Shown: positions 44,389-53,149 of the stretch, in pieces
Layout of the letters: each line of letters opens with the position of its first letter
Position numbering within the stretch: position 1 is the first letter of the stretch
Source: Qipengyuania vesicularis
GTDB lineage: Bacteria > Pseudomonadota > Alphaproteobacteria > Sphingomonadales > Sphingomonadaceae
Assembly: GCF_019711415.1 (NCBI RefSeq)
Contig: NZ_JAIGNJ010000001.1
Span: forward strand, 489,001 to 553,000
Reading direction: 5' to 3'
Length of the DNA: 64,000 bases
Program-made: the position numbers and the translations under genes
Notes under the pieces: generated by a model
Databases searched by the model: none
Seen by the model: the letters and a program-made list of their open reading frames with translations, nothing else
What the model was told of the DNA's origin: nothing

Positions 44389-45267
44389 ATGAGCGCGATC
44401 GATGATTTCCTCGCCATGCTCGCGGCAGAGCGGGGCGCGGCGCGCAATACCTTGCTCGCCTATGGCCGCGACTTGCACCAGGCAGAAGGCATGGTCGACG
44501 GCTCGCTCGCACAGGCCACTCCGGCACAATTGGCGCGGCTGGGGCAGGGTTGGTCTTCGCTCGCTCCATCGACACTGGCGCGCAAGATATCCGCGCTGCG
44601 ACAGTTCTACGGCTTCCTCGTGGACGAAGGCGAGCGCGAGGACGATCCGACCCACGCACTCCCGCGCCCGGCGACCCGGCGTCCGTTGCCGAAAATTCTC
44701 TCCCATGCGCAGGTGGAAGCACTATTCGCTCGCGCCGAGGACGAAGCATCGGGGGAGCGGCCTGAAGCCGTGCGCCTGCTTGCCATGCTCGAACTGCTTT
44801 ACGGCTCCGGCCTGCGCGCGACCGAGCTGGTTTCATTGCCGCTGTCGGCCGTGCCGCGCGACGAACCTTTTCTCACCGTCACGGGGAAGGGAGGGCAGGC
44901 GCGCCTCGTGCCGGTCAGCACGCGCGCCAAGAAGGCGCTGTCGCGCTGGCTGGCGGTCCGGCCGAGCGATACGAAATGGCTGTTCCCATCGCGCACAAGC
45001 CATCTTTCGCGCATCCGCCTCTACCAAATGCTCAAGGAACTGGCTGTCCGGGCCGACCTGCCACCCGAGAAGCTCAGCCCCCACGTGCTGCGCCACGCCT
45101 TTGCCACGCATCTGCTGGAGGGCGGGGCGGACCTGCGCGCACTGCAAACGCTGCTTGGGCATGCCGATATCGCGACCACGCAGATATATACGCATGTGGA
45201 TGCCGCGCGGTTGGTGAAGCTCGTCAACGAGCGTCATCCGCTTGCGCGCGCGCGCCGCAGCGACTAG
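44389..45267 (+). CDS. xerD: Tyrosine recombinase (XerD)
   Basis: This 292-residue recombinase has an N-terminal SAM-like core-binding domain (SAIDDFLAMLAAERGAARNT) and a catalytic domain with Arg in YGSGLRATELVSLP, Lys in VTGKGGQARLVP, HVLRHAFATHLLEGGADLR, LLGHADIATTQIYTHV and Tyr267. The length and motifs match XerD, which resolves chromosome dimers at dif near the terminus. No att sites or cargo surround it, which argues against an integrase role. Confidence 0.92.
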   Translation: MSAIDDFLAMLAAERGAARNTLLAYGRDLHQAEGMVDGSLAQATPAQLARLGQGWSSLAPSTLARKISALRQFYGFLVDEGEREDDPTHALPRPATRRPLPKILSHAQVEALFARAEDEASGERPEAVRLLAMLELLYGSGLRATELVSLPLSAVPRDEPFLTVTGKGGQARLVPVSTRAKKALSRWLAVRPSDTKWLFPSRTSHLSRIRLYQMLKELAVRADLPPEKLSPHVLRHAFATHLLEGGADLRALQTLLGHADIATTQIYTHVDAARLVKLVNERHPLARARRSD

Positions 45268-45277
45268 CGGACGTGCG

Positions 45278-46222
45278 ATGATTTCCTATCTCGAATTCGA
45301 AAAGCCGGTCGCCGAGCTTGAGCAGCGGATCGCCGAACTGCGCGCCGCATCGGAAGGCGACGATGTCGACATCTCCAAGGAGCTGAAGCGGCTCGAGGAG
45401 AAGAGCGCAACGCTGCTCGCCAGCACCTACGAATCACTTTCGCCCTGGCAGAAGACACAGGTCGCTCGCCATCCCTCGCGCCCGCATTTTCGCGATTTCG
45501 TCGAGCATGCGTTCGAGGATTTCATTCCGCTCGGCGGCGATCGTGCCTTCGGCGAGGATGAGGCGATTCTTGGCGGCTTCGCGAAGCTAAATGGTCGCAA
45601 GGTCGTGCTGATCGGGCACGAGAAGGGCAATGATACGGCGAGCCGGATCCGCCACAATTTCGGCATGGGCAAGCCCGAGGGCTATCGCAAGGCCATCCGC
45701 CTGATGGAACTGGCAGACAGGTTCGGCCTGCCGGTCGTCACGCTGGTGGATACTTCAGGCGCATTCCCGGGCGTCGAAGCCGAAGAACGCGGCCAGGCAG
45801 AGGCCATTGCCCGCTCGACCGAGGCTTGCCTCGCCTTGGGCGTGCCCATGGTGGCGACCATCGTGGGCGAGGGCGGTTCGGGTGGCGCGGTCGCACTGGC
45901 CAGTGCCGAACGCGTGCTGATGCTCGAACATGCGGTCTATTCGGTGATTTCCCCCGAGGGCTGCGCCTCGATCCTGTGGCGCACGGCCGAAAAGGCTCCC
46001 GATGCCGCCGAAGCGATGAAAATTACTGCGCAGAATCTCCTGGAACTGGGCGTGATCGACCGGATCGTGAAAGAGCCCGTCGGCGGCGCGCATCGCGACC
46101 CGGAAGCGACAGCGAAGCTGCTCGCCGATGCCATTGGCGAGGAACTCGACATGCTGTCGCGCAATGCACCCGATGAACTCAGGCGCATGCGCGAGGAGCG
46201 TTTCCTCCAGATGGCGGGCTGA
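45278..46222 (+). CDS. accA: Acetyl-CoA carboxylase carboxyltransferase subunit alpha
   Basis: The 314-residue protein has the AccA opening MISYLEFEKPVAELEQRIAE, then ATLLASTYESLSPWQKTQVA, GFAKLNGRKVVLIGHEKGND, NFGMGKPEGYRKAIRLM, LVDTSGAFPGVEAEERGQAE and GEGGSGGAVALASAERV. It forms the carboxyltransferase with AccD in fatty acid synthesis. It starts 10 bases after xerD. The xerD-accA order is frequent in alphaproteobacteria. Confidence 0.95.
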   Translation: MISYLEFEKPVAELEQRIAELRAASEGDDVDISKELKRLEEKSATLLASTYESLSPWQKTQVARHPSRPHFRDFVEHAFEDFIPLGGDRAFGEDEAILGGFAKLNGRKVVLIGHEKGNDTASRIRHNFGMGKPEGYRKAIRLMELADRFGLPVVTLVDTSGAFPGVEAEERGQAEAIARSTEACLALGVPMVATIVGEGGSGGAVALASAERVLMLEHAVYSVISPEGCASILWRTAEKAPDAAEAMKITAQNLLELGVIDRIVKEPVGGAHRDPEATAKLLADAIGEELDMLSRNAPDELRRMREERFLQMAG

Positions 46223-46341
46223 TTTCGCTCGTGCACGGGGTGGGAACAAAGCGCCCGCCCGCCAAGTTTCCCCTTTCAGAGACAGAACTTACGGGCCGCG
46301 AGCAAGGATCCCGCGAGCCCGGTGCAAGGGGAGCCTATTCA

Positions 46342-47814
46342 ATGCCCAGAATCAAACATCTCGCCGCAGCATCGACCGCGACGCTCTCGCTCGCGCTGAC
46401 GGGCTGCATGGGGGTCGGTGGAAGCATCCCCGATGCCTCGACCCCGATCACGCAGGACGAAGCCAAGATCGGCGCCGAAGCGCATCCGCAGCTGCTTGCC
46501 GAGTTCGGCGGAGCGATGACGGGCAGCCAGGCGCAATATGTCGAGCAGGTCGGCAAGACGATCGCGGTTCAGTCGGGCCTCGGCAATGCGCGTGACAGCT
46601 TCACCGTCAGCCTCGTCAACAGCCCGGTGAACAATGCTTTCGCCATCCCGGGCGGTTATATCTACACCACCCGCCAGCTCGTTGCTCTGATGAATAACGA
46701 AGCCGAACTGGCAGGTGTGCTCGGCCACGAAGTTGCCCACGTCGCATTGCGCCATTCGCAGCGGCGGCAGGCAGCAGCCCAGCGCAACTCGCTGCTCGGT
46801 GCAGCGGGCGCAATCCTTTCGGGCATCCTGCTTGGCGGCAACCCGCTCGGCCAGCAACTCGGCCAGGCCGCGATGCAGGGCTCGCAGATGCTAACGCTGA
46901 AGTTCTCGCGCAGCCAGGAGCTCGAAGCCGACGAAGCCGGTATCCAGTATCTCGGTACGGCGGGCTACGATCCGCGCGCCATGGCAACCGTACTGGCGAG
47001 CCTTGCGGCGCAGAACGCACTCGACGCGCGTCTCCAAGGTCGCGATGACGCGCGCCTTCCGGAATGGGCATCGACGCACCCTGATCCCGCGAGCCGTGTG
47101 CAAACTGCGCTGAGCAAAGCGCAGGGCATGACTGGCGTGACCAACCGCGACACCTTCCTCAGCCGGATCGACGGGCTGACCTATGGTGACGATCCCGCCC
47201 AGGGCGTGGTGGAGGGACGCCAGTTCATCCATCCCGAACTGCGTCTCGCTTTCACGGCACCGCAGGGCTTCTACATGGTCAATGGCACGCGCGCCGTGAC
47301 GGTGAACGGTCAGAGCGGGAAGGCGCAGTTCACGCTGGCGCAGTACAATGGCAATCTGCAGACCTATGTGAACAGCGTGTTCGCCAGCCTCAGCGACCAG
47401 CAGCAGATCAGGCCGACGAATATCCAGACGACCACGGTGAACGGGCTGCCGGCGGCCTATGGAACCGCGCGAGTGAACAATGGCAGCCAGCAGGTCGATG
47501 TGACCGTGTTTGCCTATGAGTTCTCGAACGACCGCGCCTATCATTTCCTGGCGCTTACCCCGGCAGGCAAGGCGGGGACGTTCAACCAGATGTTCTCGTC
47601 CGTGCGGCGGATTTCTTCGCAGGAAGCGGCCAATGTTGTGCCGCGTGTGCTCGACGTCGTGACGGTGCGCAGCGGTGATACGGTCAGCTCGCTCGCGAGC
47701 CGGATGGCCTATACCAGCGCGCAGGAAGAGCGCTTCCGCGTGCTCAACGGCCTCAGCTCGAACGACGGTGTCCGCGCCGGGCAGAAGGTCAAGATCGTGG
47801 TGCGGGGCCGCTAG
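46342..47814 (+). CDS. M48-family zinc metalloprotease lipoprotein with LysM domain (BepA/YfgC-like)
   Basis: The 490-residue product has a lipobox (LALTGC, Cys22). An M48 peptidase domain has GGYIYTTRQLVALMNNEAEL, the zinc motif HEVAH (129-133) and SRSQELEADEAGIQYL with the third ligand. A middle beta domain follows, and a C-terminal LysM-like motif (LDVVTVRSGDTVSSLASRMA) probably binds peptidoglycan. BepA-type proteins survey outer-membrane protein assembly in the periplasm. A GGGGAG site precedes the ATG. It follows accA and ends at a strong bidirectional terminator. Confidence 0.9.
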   Translation: MPRIKHLAAASTATLSLALTGCMGVGGSIPDASTPITQDEAKIGAEAHPQLLAEFGGAMTGSQAQYVEQVGKTIAVQSGLGNARDSFTVSLVNSPVNNAFAIPGGYIYTTRQLVALMNNEAELAGVLGHEVAHVALRHSQRRQAAAQRNSLLGAAGAILSGILLGGNPLGQQLGQAAMQGSQMLTLKFSRSQELEADEAGIQYLGTAGYDPRAMATVLASLAAQNALDARLQGRDDARLPEWASTHPDPASRVQTALSKAQGMTGVTNRDTFLSRIDGLTYGDDPAQGVVEGRQFIHPELRLAFTAPQGFYMVNGTRAVTVNGQSGKAQFTLAQYNGNLQTYVNSVFASLSDQQQIRPTNIQTTTVNGLPAAYGTARVNNGSQQVDVTVFAYEFSNDRAYHFLALTPAGKAGTFNQMFSSVRRISSQEAANVVPRVLDVVTVRSGDTVSSLASRMAYTSAQEERFRVLNGLSSNDGVRAGQKVKIVVRGR

Positions 47815-47856
47815 GACCTCGGCACTACGAGCTCGCTTTCATTGCTGGCAAAAGAA

Positions 47857-47890
47857 AAGGCGGCGAGGTTTCCCTCGCCGCCCTTCTTTT
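47857..47890. terminator. Bidirectional Rho-independent terminator
   Basis: GGCGGCGAGG (47859-47868) pairs perfectly with CCTCGCCGCC (47873-47882) around TTTC. It is followed by CTTCTTTT on the plus strand and, read backwards, by TTTTCTTT. It separates the M48 peptidase gene from the convergent Flp pilin gene. Confidence 0.9.
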
Positions 47891-47905
47891 GGCTTGCGCC
47901 GTCTA

Positions 47906-48085
47906 TTAGACTGCAGCGTTAGCCGTAGCCATTTCACCCGAAACGGTGTTGAAGGTGGTGCTCAGCTCGTTGCCGAGTGCGCCCATTGCAGTGATAGCAG
48001 CAACAGCGATCAGAGCAGCGATAAGGCCGTATTCGATAGCGGTTGCACCTTCTTCGTTGCGGCGCAGCTTGTTGATGAACTTCAT
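47906..48085 (-). CDS. Flp/Fap-type IVb pilin
   Basis: The 59-residue protein reads MKFINKLRRNEEGATAIEYG and continues with a hydrophobic helix LIAALIAVAAITAMGALG. This is the Flp prepilin pattern: a basic leader, a cleavage site after Gly in NEEGA, then Glu and Tyr at mature positions 5 and 6. The leader is cleaved by a TadV-type peptidase and the pilin is assembled by a Tad machine. No tad genes lie in the window. It is too short for many gene callers. Confidence 0.9.
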   Translation of the reverse strand: MKFINKLRRNEEGATAIEYGLIAALIAVAAITAMGALGNELSTTFNTVSGEMATANAAV

Positions 48086-48209
48086 GTGTAGTCTCCTGGT
48101 TCAGTCTTCGGTACCCGACTCTCACCGCGTCCTGACGGCTTGAGCTAATTTCGGTATGGCTTCGACAAATTGACAAACTCCTAACGGGATCGACAATTTT
48201 GCTTCCACC

Positions 48210-48386
48210 TTACGGACGTACAGATGCGACAGTGGTGCTGATGTTGTTCCACATCGAGATCGCCGTGTTGCCGAAGGTCTGTACCCCCCCGATCATCGCG
48301 AGAAAGATCAGCGCGACGATCAGCCCGTACTCGACGGCGGTTGCACCCTGGTCGTCACGTCCCAGACTTTTTAGAAATCGGACCAT
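48210..48386 (-). CDS. Second Flp-type IVb pilin
   Basis: The 58-residue protein MVRFLKSLGRDDQGATAVEY continues GLIVALIFLAMIGGVQTFG and ends in SMWNNISTTVASVRP. It shares the leader, QGA cleavage site, Glu-Tyr pair and helix with its neighbour, but has a longer C-terminal part with Trp. GGGGG precedes the ATG. The 124-base gap between the two pilin genes suggests separate promoters. It may be a minor pilin or paralogue used under other conditions. Confidence 0.88.
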   Translation of the reverse strand: MVRFLKSLGRDDQGATAVEYGLIVALIFLAMIGGVQTFGNTAISMWNNISTTVASVRP

Positions 48387-48472
48387 TTGGATTGCCCCCA
48401 CTGTCAATTCGTAGCTGACACTGGAGAGGTACTCGGGCAGGTCTTAAGAAAGAGTTGCAGGGAAATGGTGAA

Positions 48473-48895
48473 TTGGAAAGTAATCCGACATGGGTGCCAG
48501 TGGTCGCCCTTGCTCTGACTGACGGGGCGGGGAGGTGGTTGATGCACCGCAGGCCTGAAGAAAAACATCACGGGGGCTTATGGGAATTCCCCGGCGGAAA
48601 GGTCGAAATCGGCGAGAATCCGCCGCAAGCACTGATTCGCGAGATTGGCGAGGAGCTGGGAATTGCGCTGTCGCCAGCCGACCTGGCGCCAGTTGGTTTC
48701 GCGCAGGAATCGTTCGAATCGAGCGCTCGGCCGATTGTCATCCTTCTTTACAGATGCGCACGATGGGAGGGGGAGCCGCAGGCACTCGAAGGCGGGGCGG
48801 TCGGGTGGTTCACACCGGAGGAAGTGGCCTCGCTCGACAAGCCCCCGCTCGATGTGTCGCTGGCGGGCGCGCTATTCCAAAAAATGCCCGATTAG
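48473..48895 (+). CDS. mutT: NUDIX hydrolase, MutT-type 8-oxo-dGTP diphosphatase
   Basis: The product has about 140 residues with WEFPGGKVEIGENPPQALIR and EIGEELGIALS, a full NUDIX box (Gx5Ex7REUxEExGU). MHRRPEEKHHGGLWEFPGGK is typical of MutT, which hydrolyses 8-oxo-dGTP to prevent mutations. The start is uncertain: TTG at 48473 (behind AGGGA), TTG at 48455 or GTG at 48488 are all in frame. It ends 44 bases before tRNA-Arg. Confidence 0.88.
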   Translation: MESNPTWVPVVALALTDGAGRWLMHRRPEEKHHGGLWEFPGGKVEIGENPPQALIREIGEELGIALSPADLAPVGFAQESFESSARPIVILLYRCARWEGEPQALEGGAVGWFTPEEVASLDKPPLDVSLAGALFQKMPD

Positions 48896-48939
48896 GTGTT
48901 GCCAAGCTTGGAGCACCTGCCTATGTGCCGCCCTCCAAC

Positions 48940-49016
48940 GCGCCAGTAGCTCAGCTGGATAGAGTACCTGACTACGAATCAGGCGGTCGGAGGTTCGAAT
49001 CCTTCCTGGCGCGCCA
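48940..49016 (+). tRNA. tRNA-Arg (anticodon ACG)
   Basis: The cloverleaf has acceptor GCGCCAG/CTGGCGC, D arm GCTCAGCTGGATAGAGT, anticodon stem CCTGA/TCAGG with loop CTACGAA (anticodon ACG), a 5-base variable loop, T arm GGAGG-TTCGAAT-CCTTC and an encoded CCA. The ACG anticodon would be read as ICG after deamination by TadA. Confidence 0.97.
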
Positions 49017-49056
49017 GAAAAGCCCATGACCCCAAATCGGGGTCGTGGGCTTTTTT
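49017..49056 (+). terminator. Rho-independent terminator after tRNA-Arg
   Basis: AAAAGCCCATGACCCC pairs with GGGGTCGTGGGCTTTT through one T-G wobble around a 5-base loop, followed by TTTTTT. It begins immediately after the tRNA CCA end. Confidence 0.92.
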
Positions 49057-49129
49057 GGTGGTGGAGCGCGCAGGTTCGGACTTCGGAGCCCAACAGCCGA
49101 AAGCGGCCGGCACAAAGAACCCGAACGCC

Positions 49130-49528
49130 CTATTCCGCCTTGTCTTCCAGCGCGTGCATGTCCTCGTCGCTGAAACCGAAATGGTGGCCCGCTTCGTGGA
49201 TCACCACGTGCCGCACCAGATCGTCCATTCTCACGCCCGTATCGCGCCACTCGGCGATCAGCGGTTGGCGGAACAGCCAGATCCGTGCAGGCATGCGATG
49301 GCTTTCCCAAATCGAACGGTCGGGCAGGGCAACGCCTTCGTAGAGTCCGCTCAGCTCCCATTTGTTGTCCAGATCGACCGAAGCCAGCTGTTCGGGTGTG
49401 GCGAAATCTTCCACCTGCATCACGATCTCGCCCGTCTCCAGGCGGAATTGTTCGGGCAGCGAAGCAAGCACCGCTTCGGCCATTTGCTGCATCTGTCCTG
49501 CGGTGGGCCCTGCCTTCTCGAACGTCAT
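49130..49528 (-). CDS. Minimal zincin-type metallopeptidase (Zincin_1 / DUF1025 family)
   Basis: This 132-residue protein has the C-terminal signature DLVRHVVIHEAGHHFGFSDE, in which HEAGH with the following Asp provides the zinc site, and a central RIWLFRQPLIAEWRDTGVRM. These are marks of the small metallopeptidase family represented by PF06262. The substrate is unknown and some members may be inactive. It is transcribed towards the tRNA-Arg terminator. Confidence 0.88.
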   Translation of the reverse strand: MTFEKAGPTAGQMQQMAEAVLASLPEQFRLETGEIVMQVEDFATPEQLASVDLDNKWELSGLYEGVALPDRSIWESHRMPARIWLFRQPLIAEWRDTGVRMDDLVRHVVIHEAGHHFGFSDEDMHALEDKAE

Positions 49529-49622
49529 GTGCCCGATATGCGGTGCTGGTGTACCGCATTCAAGCTCTGGTGGAACCGCAGCGCTTGCAGCCTGTTCTCA
49601 AAAGGAAAAGGAGACCAAGCCC

Positions 49623-50114
49623 ATGGCCGACGCAACCGAGATTTTCGCCCGCCTGAAGAAGGACCACGACAAGCACCGCGAGCTGCTGGACAAGCTGCTG
49701 GAAACCAGCGGCGAGACCGAAGAACGCAAGGAGCTCTTCACCGAACTGACCAAGGAACTGAAGAGCCACGCGGCTGCGGAAGAGCAGGCGCTCTACTCCA
49801 CCATGCTCCGCAAGCCGCCGACCACCGACGAGACGCGCCACTCGGTTGCAGAGCATCACGAGATCGACGAAGCGCTCAACGACCTTGCAGCGACCGACAT
49901 GTCCGAAGGTGCGTGGTTGACCAAGTTCAAGGAATTCGACCACCAGTACCGCCACCACATCGAGGAAGAGGAAGACGACCACTTCCCCGATTTCGAGGAA
50001 CACCTCGACGACAAGGATATGGAGCACATGCGCAAGGTCTTCGAACGGCGTAAGCAGGAAGAGAAGGCCGAGGCCGAAGTGACCCCGGAGAAGAAAGAGG
50101 ACGCCAAGGAATAG
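49623..50114 (+). CDS. Hemerythrin HHE domain protein
   Basis: The 163-residue protein is an alpha-helical hemerythrin-like domain: FARLKKDHDKHRELLDKL, LKSHAAAEEQALYSTML, SVAEHHEIDEALNDL and FDHQYRHHIEEEEDDHFP supply the His and Glu ligands of a diiron site. The C-terminal 25 residues are charged and likely disordered. AAGGAG precedes the ATG. Related proteins handle oxygen, NO or iron stress. It is 2 bases from the PLD gene, so the two are co-expressed. Confidence 0.9.
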   Translation: MADATEIFARLKKDHDKHRELLDKLLETSGETEERKELFTELTKELKSHAAAEEQALYSTMLRKPPTTDETRHSVAEHHEIDEALNDLAATDMSEGAWLTKFKEFDHQYRHHIEEEEDDHFPDFEEHLDDKDMEHMRKVFERRKQEEKAEAEVTPEKKEDAKE

Positions 50115-50116
50115 AC

Positions 50117-51682
50117 ATGGCAGGGGAGGGGGGCTCCAAAACCGCGGACAAGGAAAAGCCCGATCCAGAGCGCGTCTCGCGCCTGGACGAGGGCCTTTCT
50201 GAAAGCGTCTGGCTTTACGCCGAGGTCGAACGTGCGGCTGTGCTTATCGATGCTGCCGAATATTTCGCCGCCATGCATGCCGCCATGCTGAAGGCCAAGC
50301 ACCGCATTTTCCTGATCGGGTGGGACTTCGACACGCGCATCCACCTCGCCGAAGGCCGTCACTGGTGGGAGCGCGGTTGGAAGGACAAGTATCCTGCGCG
50401 GCTCGGCAGCTTCATCGGCTGGCTCGTCCGCCATCGCCCTACCCTGGAGGTGCGCATCCTGAAATGGAGTTTCGGGGTCTTCAAGTTCGTGGTCCGCGGG
50501 TCGATGTGGTGGGACCTCATGCGCTGGTTCCGCCACCGGCGGATCGACTTCAAGTTCGACAGCGCCCACCCCACGGGCTGCAGCCATCACCAGAAGATCG
50601 CCGTGCTGGACAACCGCCTCGCCGTGTGCGGCGGGATCGACATGACGGTGAAGCGCTGGGATACGCGCGAGCACGAGGAAGAGAACGAGCTTCGCAAGAC
50701 GCCCAATGGCCGCGCTTACGAGCCCTGGCACGATGCCTCGATGATGATGGAAGGTGAGATTGCCGATGCGCTGAGCGAGCTGGGCCGCGATCGCTGGGTT
50801 CGCGCTGGCGGCAAGGCCTTGCTTCCGATCCAGGCCCGCGAAGACAGCCTCTGGCCGGAGGGCCTGAGGGCGGATTTCGAGAATGTCGAGGTCGGCATTG
50901 CCCGTACCCGGGCCGAGTATCGCGATTGGGAAGAGGTGCGCGAGATCGAGCACCTCTTCGTCGAACACATCAAGCGCGCACAGAAATTCATCTATGCCGA
51001 AAGCCAGTACTTCGCCTCTCGGGCCATTTGCGAGGCGTTGTGCGAGCGACTGCACGAGGAGGATCCGCCAGAGATCGTGATCGTCCACCCGCGCAATGCC
51101 GACGGCTGGCTAGAACAGCAGGCGATGGACCACGCCCGCGCCGAACTGGTGCGCTGTATCGAAGAGGCGGACGACAAGGGTCGATTCAGCATCTGGAACC
51201 CGGTTTCCGGAGCCACACCCATCTATGTCCACGCCAAGGTCATGATCGTCGACGACCGCATCTTCCGCATCGGCTCGGCCAATATGAACAATCGTTCGAT
51301 GGGCCTCGACAGCGAATGCGACGTCTTCATCGACTGCGATCGCAAGGGTAATGAACACGCCTGCGACGCGATCCGTGACATTCGCTATTCTCTCCTCGCC
51401 GAACATTGCGGCGTAGAGGAAAGCGAAGTGGGCCAGCTGCTCTCACGCCACGGATCGATGGCAGCGATGATCGACCACACGATTACCGAAGATGGGCGGA
51501 ACCTCGTGCGTTACCACCCCCCGGACCTCAACGATGCCGAGAAGGCGGTGGCCGAAAGCGGCCTGCTCGACCCCGAAGATCCCGACGACATGTTCGAGCC
51601 GTTTGCAAAGGGCGGACTTTTCCGCAAGGGAAGCCGCCTCGAGCGCATGCGAGACAAGTTCAGAAGGAAGAATGGCAAGTGA
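50117..51682 (+). CDS. Phospholipase D-family phosphatidyltransferase or phospholipase
   Basis: This 521-residue protein has two HKD regions: GCSHHQKIAVLDNRLAVCGG and IYVHAKVMIVDDRIFRIGSA, each with its following GG/GS and acidic residues. RIFLIGWDFDTRIHLAEGRH and IEHLFVEHIKRAQKFIYAES are typical of the cardiolipin-synthase-like and eukaryotic-PLD-like group. There is no signal peptide or obvious membrane helix beyond a hydrophobic patch near 120. The stop overlaps the folE GTG. Substrate is probably membrane phospholipid. Confidence 0.9.
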   Translation: MAGEGGSKTADKEKPDPERVSRLDEGLSESVWLYAEVERAAVLIDAAEYFAAMHAAMLKAKHRIFLIGWDFDTRIHLAEGRHWWERGWKDKYPARLGSFIGWLVRHRPTLEVRILKWSFGVFKFVVRGSMWWDLMRWFRHRRIDFKFDSAHPTGCSHHQKIAVLDNRLAVCGGIDMTVKRWDTREHEEENELRKTPNGRAYEPWHDASMMMEGEIADALSELGRDRWVRAGGKALLPIQAREDSLWPEGLRADFENVEVGIARTRAEYRDWEEVREIEHLFVEHIKRAQKFIYAESQYFASRAICEALCERLHEEDPPEIVIVHPRNADGWLEQQAMDHARAELVRCIEEADDKGRFSIWNPVSGATPIYVHAKVMIVDDRIFRIGSANMNNRSMGLDSECDVFIDCDRKGNEHACDAIRDIRYSLLAEHCGVEESEVGQLLSRHGSMAAMIDHTITEDGRNLVRYHPPDLNDAEKAVAESGLLDPEDPDDMFEPFAKGGLFRKGSRLERMRDKFRRKNGK

Positions 51683-52287
51683 GCAGCCTGGTAGGACCCG
51701 ACGAAGACGATCCGCGCGGTAAGCCCCCGGTCCCCGAAAACGTACAGGATGCGATCCGCACTCTGATCGAATGGACGGGTGACGATCCGGGCCGCGAAGG
51801 CCTGCTCGATACCCCCTCGCGCGTCGCGCGCGCGTGGAAGGAATACTGTCTCGGCTATACCGAAGACCCCGCGATCCACCTCGGCCGGGTATTCGAGGAA
51901 GTCGGTGGCTACAACGAGATCGTGCTGCTGAAGGATATTCCCTTCCAGTCGCATTGCGAACACCACATGGCGCCGATCATCGGCAAGGCCGCGATCGCCT
52001 ATTTGCCCAATGACCGGGTGGTCGGCATCTCCAAGCTCGCCCGTGTGCTCCACGGATTTGCGCGCCGCTTGCAGGTGCAGGAACGCCTGACCGCAGAGGT
52101 GGCCGACTGCATCTGGGAGAACCTCCAGCCGCAGGGCGTGGCGGTAGTCATCGACGCGCAGCACAGTTGCATGACCGCCCGCGGCGTGCGCACTCCGGGG
52201 GTCGGCATGGTCACCAGCCGGATGATGGGTACCTTCCTCGAGGACCAGCGCAGCCGCAAGGAAGTGCTGAGCCTGATGGGCTATTGA
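51679..52287 (+). CDS. folE: GTP cyclohydrolase I
   Basis: The 202-residue enzyme makes dihydroneopterin triphosphate from GTP, the first step of folate synthesis. GYNEIVLLKDIPFQSHCEHH contains the zinc Cys and His; IAYLPNDRVVGISKLARVLH and VVIDAQHSCMTARGVRTPG give the second Cys and the catalytic His. The GTG start lies in the GTGA overlap with the PLD gene. An acidic N-terminal extension of about 20 residues is usual in alphaproteobacteria. Confidence 0.95.
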   Translation: MSSLVGPDEDDPRGKPPVPENVQDAIRTLIEWTGDDPGREGLLDTPSRVARAWKEYCLGYTEDPAIHLGRVFEEVGGYNEIVLLKDIPFQSHCEHHMAPIIGKAAIAYLPNDRVVGISKLARVLHGFARRLQVQERLTAEVADCIWENLQPQGVAVVIDAQHSCMTARGVRTPGVGMVTSRMMGTFLEDQRSRKEVLSLMGY

Positions 52288-52456
52288 TCGGCAGGTTCCC
52301 GCATTTCTCGATGGGTTCCCGGCGTTTCCTGGCCTGTCCCCATTTGGGACGGATGGTGAGCTTTCAGCCGAAATTCTCTTATATTACTTGGTGTTGAAGG
52401 ATTTCGCTGCTAGCTGAGGAATCCAGACGGGAGGGCATCTTGTCGAAGAGGTCGCG

Positions 52457-53137
52457 ATGCCCGTATCAATCAGAACAGCGCTTCTAGCCACAGCCGTATG
52501 TGGCAGTTTCCTTGTGGCTCCGAAGGTCGAATCCGCCATCGTTTCGGCGATGGGGTTGAGCGATCGCGAGGCAGTGGAAAGGGTCCGACTGGATGCCGGA
52601 CCGGTCGGCCAGGATCTGGCGTCGGCCAGTCTCGCTGCGCAAGTCGCGAGTTCCGCGCGCCTGGCTGACCTGAGCAAGTCCTCATTTGCAGCATCGATAA
52701 GCCGGCCGAGCATGCCCACCTTAGGCAGCGGCACCGAGCGTTTTGCATTTGCGGTTGGTCCGGGATCGCGTTTTGCCGGCGCCAGCCATCACGCCTTTCC
52801 CAATGCGGCGGGCCTGTCCGGCCATCCCGTGTTTGGATCTTCTGGCCATCCCCTGTTCGGGTCTGCGGGCTTCTTCCCGCCCTCCGGCCCCTTCGGGTTT
52901 CCTGGCGGCGATGAAAATGGACTTGGACCGATTACCAATCCGATCGAGTCACTCGAACCCGGTGCGAACGAGCCTTCGGGACAAGCGGGAGGTGGAAGCA
53001 ATCCGCTGGTAGTCGCAAGCGCCGAAAGTGCGGTTCCAGAACCTTCGACCTGGTCCTTGCTTCTCCTGGGCTTCGCCAGCCTCGGCCTCGCCCTGCGGAG
53101 GAAGCGGGCGGCAACGCGCAGTATGGCCCAAACCTGA
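52457..53137 (+). CDS. PEP-CTERM sorted exported protein
   Basis: The 226-residue protein has a signal peptide (RTALLATAVCGSFLVAPKVE), a low-complexity Gly/Ser/Pro-rich middle with repeated GHPVFGS and GHPLFGS units at about 120-133, and a C-terminal PEP-CTERM tail: VPEPSTWSLLLLGFASLG, then a run of Arg/Lys. Exosortase would recognise the tail and anchor or release the protein, often linked to exopolysaccharide. No exosortase gene is in the window. GAAGAGG precedes the ATG. The 169-base leader has a GTCCC/GGGAC hairpin. Confidence 0.87.
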   Translation: MPVSIRTALLATAVCGSFLVAPKVESAIVSAMGLSDREAVERVRLDAGPVGQDLASASLAAQVASSARLADLSKSSFAASISRPSMPTLGSGTERFAFAVGPGSRFAGASHHAFPNAAGLSGHPVFGSSGHPLFGSAGFFPPSGPFGFPGGDENGLGPITNPIESLEPGANEPSGQAGGGSNPLVVASAESAVPEPSTWSLLLLGFASLGLALRRKRAATRSMAQT

Positions 53138-53149
53138 GGTGCAGAAACA

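Noticed and set aside
44389-45267. Tyrosine recombinase as the integrase of a genomic island
   Set aside because: Length and motifs are those of housekeeping XerD, it is linked to accA as in many relatives, and no att repeats or cargo genes surround it.
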